Assembly: GCA_964615365.1 (NCBI GenBank)
Contig: CAZTOU010000017.1
Coordinates: 1 to 64,000 of the forward strand
Reading direction: 5' to 3'
DNA length: 64,000 bases
From: CAVXZE01 sp964615365
GTDB taxonomy: Bacteria > Myxococcota_A > UBA9160 > UBA6930
The position numbers were made by a program, and so were the translations under genes. Positions 17,189 to 25,446 of this stretch are shown one piece after another. How positions within the stretch are numbered: position 1 is the first letter of the stretch; every line of letters starts with the position of its first letter. Under the pieces are notes generated by a model. The model searched no databases. It was not told the origin of the DNA and worked only from the letters and a program-made list of their open reading frames with translations.

Positions 17189-17264
17189 CGCACCAGGATA
17201 TCAGAGAAACCGGGGGCGGCTCATCCCCGCCGTGCGCTCCGTGCGGCTCCCCTCGCCATCAGCG

Positions 17265-17270
17265 TATAAT
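17265..17270 (+). promoter_or_regulatory. Candidate -10 box upstream of the Tat oxidoreductase
   Basis: A perfect TATAAT lies 28 bases before the ATG at 17298, in an otherwise GC-rich divergent intergenic region. No good -35 TTGACA is seen at the expected distance, so this is only a candidate. Confidence 0.35.
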
Positions 17271-17297
17271 CGGGACTCGTTGCGAAAGGACGACACC

Positions 17298-18550
17298 ATG
17301 GCCAAGAACTATCCGAGCTCGAGCGCGATACAGCAGAAGCGGATGACGCGCCGCTCGTTCGTGAAGGGCGCGGCGCTGGGAGGCGCGGGGATCTGGGCGG
17401 CGTCGGCTCTTCCGCGGAGGGTGTTCACGAACGATCCACACCGGCCGCCCAAGCTCTACGAGTACTTCCTGGACAACTTCTGGTTCGAGGAGATCAATCT
17501 CTACGAGGAGTCGATCAACCCGCCGCTCAAGGGCCGCCAGCTGGCGGACATCGCGATCGTCGGAGGGGGATTCGCGGGGATGTCGGCGGCCTACAACCTT
17601 CGGCGCCGCTTCCCGGACAAGCGCATCGTCCTTCTGGAAGGCGCCTGCTGTGGGTACGGAGCGAGCGGCGCTACGACGACATGGGGATCGAGGTCGCACT
17701 GCTCGACCGGGCGGCGGTGCGGGAGAAGGTTCACTCGGAGCGATTCATCGGAGGCATGCGGGATCCGAACCACGCCATCCTGAACCCCGCCAAGCTGGCG
17801 CGCGGCATGAAGCGCGTCATCGAGTCGATGGGGGTGGTGATCTCCGAGCGCTCCAAGGTGATGCGCGTCGAGCCGGGGAAGCCGCTCACGGTCTTGACCG
17901 AGTTCGCCGAGGTACGCGCAGACCAGGCCGTGATCGCGCTCAACGGCTATGCACCGCAGCTCGGCTTCTTCCGCAACCGTCTGATCCCACTCTGCAACTA
18001 CGTGGCGGCCACCGAACCCTTGAGCGAAGCGCAGCTGGCTAGCATCGGCTGGTCCGGTCGTGAGGGCTTGAGTGATCAGCGCGTGCAGTTCATGTACCTG
18101 CGGCTCACGGCGGACAATCGCATCGTCTTTGGCGGCGAGTCCTCACCCTACTTCTACGACAGCTCCCCCAGCAGCGGGAACTACCGACCGTCGCTGGAGA
18201 AGCTTCACAAGAGCCTGCTCACCACGTTCCCGCAGCTCGAGGGCGTTCGGTTCACCCACGGGTGGGGAGGCACCATGGGATTCACCGCCGACTTCGTGCC
18301 CTCGGTCGGCAGACTGGGCGAGGAGGGCAACCTCTTCTACGCGGTCGGCTTCAACGGAGAGGGAGTGGTGATGACGCAGTTGGCGGGGCAGATCCTCTCA
18401 CGGCTCATCGCCGGAGACGAGAGCAGGCTCACCCAGCTCGCCCTGGTGAACAAGAGCCTTCCGTACGTCGGTCACGAGCCTCTGCGCTACACGGCGATCA
18501 AGCTCTACGAGCGCGCGCTCCAGACGTTCTCGGGAAACCCGCTTCACTGA
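17298..18550 (+). pseudogene. Tat-exported FAD-dependent oxidoreductase (DAO family), broken by internal deletion and frameshift
   Basis: The first part opens at the ATG at 17298 (GAAAGGA upstream). A twin-arginine signal follows with TRRSFVKG at residues 17-24, then a hydrophobic segment and the FAD loop IVGGGFAGMSAAYNL. After CGYGASG near 17670 the frame drifts into nonsense and stops at 17783. The rest resumes in another frame from about 17660 (RRYDDMGIEVALL) and runs to 18550. It holds the usual DAO C-terminus: HGWGGTMGFTADFVPSVG and FNGEGVVMTQLAGQIL. Family members normally have about 100 residues between these two parts, so roughly 300 bases are missing and the frame is shifted. Either this is a genuine pseudogene or a misassembly. 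The remaining codons look well kept, which suggests recent damage. Confidence 0.8.
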
Positions 18551-18570
18551 GGATTCCACCGGAGCCCGGA

Positions 18571-20205
18571 TCAGCCTCGGAGCACGCGACCGGCGCGGCT
18601 TCCCTCGACGTAGACGGAGTCCCGGACGACCTGTTCCCCGTTGAGGAAGACGTGCCGGATTCCCACGGGTCTACCGGCCGGCCGGCCCTTCTCCGCGGGC
18701 GAATCGGCGATCCTCTCGGGATCGAAGATCACCAGGTCGGCAGCCCTGCCCTTCGCGAGGATCCCGCGATCGCGGATGCCGAATCGCTCCGCGCTGGCGG
18801 AGGTCATCCTGCGGATCGCATCCTCGATCGAGAACAGGCGCCGTTCGCGCGCGAACTCGCCCAGGATCCTGGGAAAGGTCCCCGCCGCCGCCGGATTCGG
18901 ATGTCCCCGACGCCTCACCAGCGCGTCGGTCTCGAAGAGGCAGTGCGGGTTCGCGAGCACGGCTTCCAGGGCGCCCTCGTTGCCCGGCTCGCCGCTGTAG
19001 CTGTGGAAAAGCATCAACGTCTCGCCCCGACTCTTTTCGCTCAGCTCGAGCAGCGTGTCGAAGGGACGCGCACGCCTGCGCCTGGCGATCTCCGAGATGG
19101 TCAATCCGTTGAGCTCCTCGGCTCCTTCGATCCCCGAGTCCATCACCTGAAAGTCGTCGTAGACGAAGCCGACCAGCCGGAAGCCGATCTCCAGCTCCAG
19201 CCGCAGCCTGGCGCGGGCCCATCGAGAGCGATAGCCCTCCGGGCCCATGGCGAGGAACCAGTAGGTGAGAGGAGCGTTGATCGTGGTGTTTCCGCAGGTA
19301 TGGGCAAAGGCGTCGATCATGACGTCGACGCCATCGCGGCGCGCCCGCTCCACCATCTCCAGGGCTCTTCCCGCCGTCCCCCAGCTTCTCCTTCCGACGA
19401 AGATGAAGTGGGAGATCTGCAGCGTCACCCCGGTCTCGCGCGCGATGTCGAGCATCTCCTGGAGAGCGCGCAGGTTGTGCGGCTTCAGGTAGCTGACCGG
19501 GTAGGTGGGCGAGATCGCGCTCAACGCCTTGAGGTGCACGGTCACCGGCTTGCCTACCTCGGCGGCCACCCGGCAGAAGGCGGCGAGCTCTTCGAGCGGC
19601 GAATACATCCCGGGGTCGTAGCCGAGGCCGAAGCTCAGCCCGCAGGCGCCCTCGTCGAAGGAGCGCCGGGACTCCTCCAGACAGCGTCTCAGCTCCTCGG
19701 GAGGCATGGCGCCTCGGGGCCGGGCGGATGCCGCGGAGCGAAGGCTGGCGTGACCCACGAGCTCGGCCATGTTGACGACCGGCCGATTCCCGTCCACCCG
19801 ATCGAGGAACTCCCCCATCGTGCGCCAGCTGAAATCGAGGGGCTCCTCCACCAGCATCGTCACCAGGGAAGCTTCGGCGGAGCCGAGGCCGTCGGGCGCA
19901 ATCGGTGCCGGAGAGAAGCCGCAGTTCCCGGCCACCACGCTGGTGACGCCCTGCTCCAGCATGATCTTCATCTGCGCATCGTGTTCCGGGAGCGCCATCG
20001 TCCAGTCCGCGTGGGAATGCATGTCGATGAAACCGGGCGATACCATGCAACCCCTCGCGTCGAGGACCCGATCGACGGCAGGGGGCTCTTCGCCGCTTCG
20101 CAGGAGCCCGGTGATCCGATCGCCTTCGACGAGGACATCTCCCTCGAAGGCCGCCGCCCCGGTGCCGTCGAGAACCCTTCCGCCCTGGATCAGTAACGCC
20201 CCCAT
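18571..20205 (-). CDS. N-acyl-D-amino-acid deacylase-like amidohydrolase
   Basis: A 544-residue member of the D-aminoacylase branch of the amidohydrolase superfamily, which hydrolyses N-acyl-D-amino acids or related amides with zinc. Motifs are GFIDMHSHADW (HxH metal ligands), the GNCGFSPAP loop with its bridging cysteine, GLGYDPGMYSPLEEL, and the C-terminal HPNPAAAGTFPRILGEF followed by RGILAKGRAADLVIFDP. The family aspartate in the SDG position is within FETDALV. The ATG at 20205 has AGGAGAG upstream; a longer start at 20244 lacks support. It converges on the broken oxidoreductase gene, whose likely substrates (amino acids or amines) could belong to the same pathway. Confidence 0.88.
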   Translation of the reverse strand: MGALLIQGGRVLDGTGAAAFEGDVLVEGDRITGLLRSGEEPPAVDRVLDARGCMVSPGFIDMHSHADWTMALPEHDAQMKIMLEQGVTSVVAGNCGFSPAPIAPDGLGSAEASLVTMLVEEPLDFSWRTMGEFLDRVDGNRPVVNMAELVGHASLRSAASARPRGAMPPEELRRCLEESRRSFDEGACGLSFGLGYDPGMYSPLEELAAFCRVAAEVGKPVTVHLKALSAISPTYPVSYLKPHNLRALQEMLDIARETGVTLQISHFIFVGRRSWGTAGRALEMVERARRDGVDVMIDAFAHTCGNTTINAPLTYWFLAMGPEGYRSRWARARLRLELEIGFRLVGFVYDDFQVMDSGIEGAEELNGLTISEIARRRRARPFDTLLELSEKSRGETLMLFHSYSGEPGNEGALEAVLANPHCLFETDALVRRRGHPNPAAAGTFPRILGEFARERRLFSIEDAIRRMTSASAERFGIRDRGILAKGRAADLVIFDPERIADSPAEKGRPAGRPVGIRHVFLNGEQVVRDSVYVEGSRAGRVLRG

Positions 20206-20271
20206 CTTCGACTCTCCTGTCACTGTGTGGAAGCGGCGCTCCACCTCGCCCCCGATGCAACGGAGGACGCG

Positions 20272-21333
20272 CTACGCCCGCACCGCCAGACGATAGACCA
20301 CCGAGTGCGCGTACACTTCACCCGGCTCGAGGACCGCCGAAGGGAAGGAGGGCTGATTCGGCGTATCGGGGAAGTGCTGAGCCTCGAGGCAGAGGGCATG
20401 CCAACGGTGGTAGGCGATTCCCCCGCGCCCGACCAGGCTTCCGTCGAGGAAGTTCCCCGAGTAGAGCTGCAGCCCCGGCTGGGTGGTGAGCACTTCGAGA
20501 ACGCGTCCCGTCTCCGGATCGGTCACGCGCGCCGCGAGGGTCGGTGCCTCCTCCCTGGGTCGCAGGGCGAAGGTGTGGTCGTAGCCGCCGCGGGATGCGA
20601 CGAGGTCCTCGATGGCGGCCCCGATCGGGCGCGGCGAGCGGAAGTCCAGGGGCGTGCCCTCGACGGAGCGAAGCTCCCCCGTCGGGATGCCATCCTCGTC
20701 GATCACGAGGTAGTGATCCGCCTCGATCTGGACCCGGTGCGAGAGAACCGGCGTGGCGCCGCCGCTCGTCAGGTTGAAGTAGCTGTGATGGGCCAGGTTC
20801 ACGGGCGTGGCCCGATCCGTGGTAGCCCTGTAGTCGATGCGCAGCGCTCTGGATCGATCCAGCCGGTAGCTGACTTCGACGTCGAGCGCACCGGGGTAGC
20901 CCTCATCGCCGTCCGGGCTCTGGTGGCGGAAGCGAGCGCCCACCTCCTCCTCTCCGCGGAACGCTTCCCCGCGCCAGACCGCCTTGTCGAATCCCCGCTC
21001 TCCGCCGTGCAGGTGGTGGCGGCCCTCGTTGCGATTCAGCTGGTACTGGCGGCCCCGGAGTGAGAAGCGTCCGCCGGCGATGCGATTGGCGAAGCGGCCC
21101 ACCGTGGCGCCCAGATAGCCTCCGCTGTCCTGATAGGCTGCGAGGGCGTCGAAGCCGAGGACCACCAGCCCCACCCTTCCCTTCTGGTCCGGAGCCTCCA
21201 GGCTGGTGAGCGTGGCCCCGTACTCGATGATCTTGGCGACGATGCCGTCACCGCTCTCGAGGGTGAGCTGATCGACCCGCTCACCGGCCCGGGTGGTCCC
21301 GAACTCCGTCCTCTCGACGCGCATTCCGGTCAT
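20272..21333 (-). CDS. galM: Aldose 1-epimerase (galactose mutarotase)
   Basis: This 353-residue enzyme interconverts alpha and beta anomers of aldoses. It shows GATLTSLEAPD, the GRFANRIAGGRF segment, LHGGERGFDKAVW, the catalytic histidine region VNLAHHSYFNL and the catalytic glutamate near CLEAQHFPDTPNQPSFP. Length and order match the GalM family. It lies 66 bases after the CoA-transferase gene region and 66 bases before the amidohydrolase on the same strand. It is not obviously related in function to either neighbour. Confidence 0.93.
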   Translation of the reverse strand: MTGMRVERTEFGTTRAGERVDQLTLESGDGIVAKIIEYGATLTSLEAPDQKGRVGLVVLGFDALAAYQDSGGYLGATVGRFANRIAGGRFSLRGRQYQLNRNEGRHHLHGGERGFDKAVWRGEAFRGEEEVGARFRHQSPDGDEGYPGALDVEVSYRLDRSRALRIDYRATTDRATPVNLAHHSYFNLTSGGATPVLSHRVQIEADHYLVIDEDGIPTGELRSVEGTPLDFRSPRPIGAAIEDLVASRGGYDHTFALRPREEAPTLAARVTDPETGRVLEVLTTQPGLQLYSGNFLDGSLVGRGGIAYHRWHALCLEAQHFPDTPNQPSFPSAVLEPGEVYAHSVVYRLAVRA

Positions 21334-21399
21334 GGGGAGGCCATCTGGAGAGCTGGCTTCAGGCTCGAATCGTTCATGAGCGCTGGTGAACCCTCCGCA

Positions 21400-22620
21400 C
21401 TAGCCGATCGCACCCGCTTCTTCGAGCCGATCGATCTCGCTCCGGGATAGACCGAGGATCTCCTGCAGGACGTATTCCGTGTGCTGGCCAATCAACGGTG
21501 CGGGCCGGTCCACCCCCACTCCCTCGAGCCTCCACGGCGGCCGGACCACCGCCTTCTCGCCAATCCTCGGGTGCACGACCGTCTCGAAGACACCGCGCTC
21601 CCTGACGTGGGGATCCTTGGCGATGCTGGCGCCGGTGTGGACCACCATCGCCGCCACGCCGGCGCGCTGGAGCGACTCCACCGCCTCCCGGGGCTCCCGC
21701 TCGCGCGTCCAGCGCTCGACGATCGCGTCGAGACGTTCCTGGTTCTGCCACCTCTCCAGCGAGCCCGCGAAGGCTTGGTCCCCGAGCTCCGGATCGACGA
21801 TCACCGAGCGCAGCGCGCTCCACTCCGCCTCCGTTTCCACGGCGATGGTGATCCACTGCTCCTCGCCCTTGCAGCGATAGCAGTTGTGCGGAGCCATGGC
21901 GCTGTCGCGATTGCCGCTGCGCTGGGGAACACGACCGCACAGGCCGTGCTCCAGGAAGGCTTCGCCGATCATGGAGCTCATCACCTCCGTGGAGGAGAGG
22001 TCGATGTCCTGGCCCTCACCGGTCTGCTGCCTGTGATGGAGCGCGGCGAGCACCGCGAAGGCGGCCGTGGTGCCGACGCGAAGATCCACGGCTCCGCTGA
22101 GCGGCGACGGCGGTTGATCGGGGTATCCGGTGATCTCCACCGCGCCGCTCATGCAGGCGAAGGTCGGCGCGTAGCCGGCGTAGGATCCCTCCGGCCCGGT
22201 CGCCCCGAACGCCGAAGACGACAGCATGATGATGTCCGGCTTCACCAGACGGAGATCCTCGTAGCCCAGGTGGAGGCGATCCAGCACCCCGGGCCTCATG
22301 TTCTGGGTCACCACGTCGCTCTTCGCGACCAGGCGTCGAACGATGTCGCGCGCCTCCTCCCTGCGCAGGTCGAGGGTGATCGAGAGCTTGCCGAGATTCA
22401 GATCGTTGAAGAGCGGGGACTCGTCGACACCGACGCTCACCGTTCCCGCGGCGAGCGAGTGGACGCGGGCGTGATCGACACGCGCGTGACTCTCGATCTT
22501 GATGATCTCCGCTCCCAGCATCCCCAGAAGCAGCGTTCCCTGGGATCCCGCCCAGGCCCAGGTGAAGTCGGTCACCCGGATCCCCGAGAGCGGCGGCGTG
22601 CTCCCGGTAGCGTCCCGCAT
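21400..22620 (-). CDS. Class III (CaiB/BaiF) CoA-transferase, copy 2
   Basis: A 406-residue family III CoA-transferase, which moves CoA between carboxylic acids through an aspartyl anhydride. It has GIRVTDFTWAWAGSQGTLLLG at the N-terminus, KSDVVTQNMRPGVLDRLHLGY, and the catalytic Asp in GEGQDIDLSSTEVM. It ends with the IGQHTEYVLQEILGLS helix typical of the family. Its start codon overlaps the stop of the preceding CoA-transferase by one base (TGATG). The two may form a heteromeric enzyme, as in some aromatic or bile-acid pathways. Confidence 0.9.
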   Translation of the reverse strand: MRDATGSTPPLSGIRVTDFTWAWAGSQGTLLLGMLGAEIIKIESHARVDHARVHSLAAGTVSVGVDESPLFNDLNLGKLSITLDLRREEARDIVRRLVAKSDVVTQNMRPGVLDRLHLGYEDLRLVKPDIIMLSSSAFGATGPEGSYAGYAPTFACMSGAVEITGYPDQPPSPLSGAVDLRVGTTAAFAVLAALHHRQQTGEGQDIDLSSTEVMSSMIGEAFLEHGLCGRVPQRSGNRDSAMAPHNCYRCKGEEQWITIAVETEAEWSALRSVIVDPELGDQAFAGSLERWQNQERLDAIVERWTREREPREAVESLQRAGVAAMVVHTGASIAKDPHVRERGVFETVVHPRIGEKAVVRPPWRLEGVGVDRPAPLIGQHTEYVLQEILGLSRSEIDRLEEAGAIG

Positions 22621-23813
22621 CAGATCACCCCCGTCGCGGCCAGGCGCGCCAGCTCCTGGGGCGAATGGCCGAGGCCCTCACAGTAGACCTCGCGGTTGTG
22701 CTCCCCGAGAAGGGGGGCGGCGCGGCCGACCCACGGCGTCTTCGAGAAGCGGTAGGGAGCGGTCGGATACACCTGGGTGCCGGCCTCCGGGTGCTCGATC
22801 AGGGCGAAGAACTCCCGCGCCCGCGCCTGCTCCCAGGCCCGCACCTCCGCCACGTCGCGAACCGGTCCAGCCGGTGTCCCCTCGGCCTGGCAGCGGTGAT
22901 AGATCTCGTCGCGGGTGAGACCCGCCGCCCACTCCTGGATGTGCTCCCTGGCTTCGGCGGCGTGCTCCAGGCGTCCCCGCTCCTCCTGGCACCACTCGGC
23001 CTTCGACCATTCCGGCTCTCCCATGGCGCGGATCAGCGACTCCCACTGGTGCGTCTCGAGCGGCGTGATCATGAGGTAGCCGTCCTTGGCCCGGGTGAGC
23101 CCTCCGACCATGCGCCGCGGCTGCGGGTTCGGGTCGTTGGCGAGACGACCGATGTCGACCCGTTCGGTGCACATCATCGCCTCCTGCTTGGAGACGTCCA
23201 CGTGCTGCCCCCGCCCGCTGGCGGTGCGACCGATCACTGCGGCGATGCTCCCGATCGCGGCGGTCAAGCCCGCGTCGTAATCGCCGAGATAGCCCCCCGC
23301 CTTCGGCGGGGGCCGTCCCTCGTCGGCTCCGGCCAGGTGGAAGGGCGAGGAGTGGGCGCTGGCGTGATAGAGGTTCAAGTGGTGGCTCCGGTAGTCGCGA
23401 CAGGGGCCGGTCTGACCGAAGGGTGTGATCGACGTGGTGATCAGCCGCGGGAAGAGCTCCGAGAGCGAGGCGTGGCCGAGCCCCATCTCCTCGAGCTCTC
23501 CGGGCGGGCGGTCTTCGATGAGCAGGTCCAGGTCGCGGACCAACTCCCGGAAGATGGAGCGGCCCGTCCCGGTATCCAGATTCAACGTGACTCCGCGCTT
23601 GCTGGTGTTCAGATAGAGGAAGAGCGCGCTCCGCTCCGGGTGTGGCACGTCATCCGGAAACGGACCGCGGCGACGCGCCGGATCTCCGCAGCCCGGCGCC
23701 TCCACCTTCAGCACCTCGGCACCGAGATCCCCGAGCAGCTTGGCGCAGTAGGGAGCGGCGACCATGCCACCGAGCTCCAGGACCGAGATCCCCGACAGCG
23801 CGCCGTCCGTCAT
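22620..23813 (-). CDS. Class III (CaiB/BaiF) CoA-transferase, copy 1
   Basis: A 397-residue CaiB/BaiF CoA-transferase. Its N-terminus GISVLELGGMVAAPYCAKLLGDLGAEVLKVE and its catalytic Asp in GRGQHVDVSKQEAM are standard. LITTSITPFGQTGP is the family CoA-binding loop. The ATG at 23813 overlaps the acyl-CoA dehydrogenase stop (ATGA), and its own stop overlaps the next transferase start. Order in the operon is dehydrogenase, transferase 1, transferase 2. This suggests activation of an acid as CoA thioester followed by, or recycled from, alpha-beta desaturation; the acid is unknown. Confidence 0.9.
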   Translation of the reverse strand: MTDGALSGISVLELGGMVAAPYCAKLLGDLGAEVLKVEAPGCGDPARRRGPFPDDVPHPERSALFLYLNTSKRGVTLNLDTGTGRSIFRELVRDLDLLIEDRPPGELEEMGLGHASLSELFPRLITTSITPFGQTGPCRDYRSHHLNLYHASAHSSPFHLAGADEGRPPPKAGGYLGDYDAGLTAAIGSIAAVIGRTASGRGQHVDVSKQEAMMCTERVDIGRLANDPNPQPRRMVGGLTRAKDGYLMITPLETHQWESLIRAMGEPEWSKAEWCQEERGRLEHAAEAREHIQEWAAGLTRDEIYHRCQAEGTPAGPVRDVAEVRAWEQARAREFFALIEHPEAGTQVYPTAPYRFSKTPWVGRAAPLLGEHNREVYCEGLGHSPQELARLAATGVI

Positions 23814-25330
23814 CGATAGTGGCTGAGCGCTGCACGTTGATAGGCGGTGAAGTAGTCGTGAGCAAACCCGCGGAAGCGCAGCACGTTCTTCTCGGACTTC
23901 GGATCGGCGAGCAGCTCGCGCAGCGTCGACGTCAGCTCGCCGGGGATCTCTCCCGTCGGCCAGAGGTGGGCCAGGAACTCCTCTTCGCGACCGCCCACCC
24001 GGAAGCGGACCAGGTCTTCGAGCGCCTGCATGAGGAGGAGCGTGTACGGTCCCTCCCAGGTCTCGAAGATCGCGGCGTCGCGCACCAGGCGGGGCAGCGG
24101 CGAGAATCGTTCCTCGATCCCGTTTCCGGCCAGCAGCATCATCGCCTCATAGGCCACCTGCTGCGCCGCCCGCGTGGCGACCGCCTTGGCGATGCTCACG
24201 TGAACCCGTGAGGCGACGTCCCCGAGCTCTCGTCCATGAGGCGCATGCCGGAGCCAGAGGTGGAGGGTCTCGAAGGCACCGGCGAGGGCGAGATCGGATT
24301 CGCGGCGGATGCGCTGCTCGGAATCGGCGACGAGCGGCATCTGCCCGATGCGCGAGCCGAACGCCTCGCGAAACCCGCAGTAGGCGCTCGCGATGCGCGA
24401 CGCTCCGCGCAACACGCCCGCCGCGCCGAGCACGTTGAAGACGCGGGAGGTGACCAGGACGACGGCGACCATGTTCTTGAGGCCCGCCTCCGCCGGGCCG
24501 AGCATCCAGCCCTCGGCGCCCTCGAAGTCGATCTCGGCGGTGGGAAGCGCGCGCGTCCCCAGCTTGTCCTTGAGCCGGTCGATGGAGTAGCCGTTCGGCG
24601 TACCGTCCGCGGCGAGGCGCGGCACCACGAAGAGGGCGACGCCACGGACGCCCTCCGCTGCTCCCTCGGGTCGAGCCGTCACCAGCCAGTAGTCGGCAGT
24701 GCAGTTCGAGCAGAACCACTTCTTCCCCGAGAGGCGGAAGAGCCCGTCGCCCACCGGCTCCGCCTGAACGGCGTTGGCCGCGGCATCGGACCCGCCCTGG
24801 ACCTCGGTCACGAACTGCGCCCCGTGCACCCAGCTCTCCGGTGTGTTGGCGAGGAGGTGCTCCAGCACCCTCCGCGAGCGGGTGTCGCTCCCGAGCTCCC
24901 GGAGAGCGCGGATCAGCCCATCGGTGCAGGCCAGGGAGCAGAGCGTCCCGGCCTCCCCGTTCTGGGCCAGCAGGAAGATGATGGCGTACCGCACCAGGTC
25001 GTGGAGCTCGCCACCGGCGAGTCGTGCACCGTGCAGCTCGGAGAGCATGCGCAACGTCTCGGGCGGAAGCACCACGTGGTCGTGGCGCCGATCGTACGCA
25101 TCCTTCCGCGAGATGCTGGGGAGCTTCTCGGGGCGCTCGATCAGGTCCGCGAGCTCGGGGTAGACTCGAGCTGCCCGCTCCCCGAAATCGACCAGGAGAT
25201 CCTCGCAGTCGGAAGGGGCGTCCGGCGCCAGGCGCTCGAGAACGCGCCGCAGGAGCTCGTCCTCGAGGTACCAGTTCCGGCCCAGCGACTCGAGATACGG
25301 CGAGAAGTCGTAATCGGGGAAGGGGGACAT
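23810..25330 (-). CDS. Acyl-CoA dehydrogenase (AidB-like)
   Basis: A 506-residue flavoprotein of the acyl-CoA dehydrogenase superfamily with the longer AidB-like architecture. The FAD-binding TEVQGGSDAAANAV, the GKKWFCSNCTADYWLVTARPEG strand, and the C-terminal LAGNGIEERFSPLPRLVRDA and FETWEGPYTLLLMQ are recognised. The start at 25330 (MSPFPDYDFSP) fits the family; an ATG at 25354 and one at 25375 are alternatives and none has a strong ribosome binding site. It leads an operon with two CoA-transferases. The substrate could be a branched or large acyl-CoA; a DNA-alkylation role is unlikely in this context. Confidence 0.88.
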   Translation of the reverse strand: MSPFPDYDFSPYLESLGRNWYLEDELLRRVLERLAPDAPSDCEDLLVDFGERAARVYPELADLIERPEKLPSISRKDAYDRRHDHVVLPPETLRMLSELHGARLAGGELHDLVRYAIIFLLAQNGEAGTLCSLACTDGLIRALRELGSDTRSRRVLEHLLANTPESWVHGAQFVTEVQGGSDAAANAVQAEPVGDGLFRLSGKKWFCSNCTADYWLVTARPEGAAEGVRGVALFVVPRLAADGTPNGYSIDRLKDKLGTRALPTAEIDFEGAEGWMLGPAEAGLKNMVAVVLVTSRVFNVLGAAGVLRGASRIASAYCGFREAFGSRIGQMPLVADSEQRIRRESDLALAGAFETLHLWLRHAPHGRELGDVASRVHVSIAKAVATRAAQQVAYEAMMLLAGNGIEERFSPLPRLVRDAAIFETWEGPYTLLLMQALEDLVRFRVGGREEEFLAHLWPTGEIPGELTSTLRELLADPKSEKNVLRFRGFAHDYFTAYQRAALSHYR

Positions 25331-25446
25331 GGCGACGTCTCGATCGTATCTCATACCGACGGCTGCGGAAAGCACGCCGGGTGGCGCTGGTTCCTCCCGT
25401 AGGGCGCCCTTGCGCCCGGCGACGTGGTGGGCGAGAACTCTCCGTC

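Noticed and set aside
25024..25446. In-frame extension of the LysRS gene upstream of 25447
   Set aside because: The extension reads as antisense of the acyl-CoA dehydrogenase start; the domain begins at MGQSRGAHDP and the ATG at 25447 fits.
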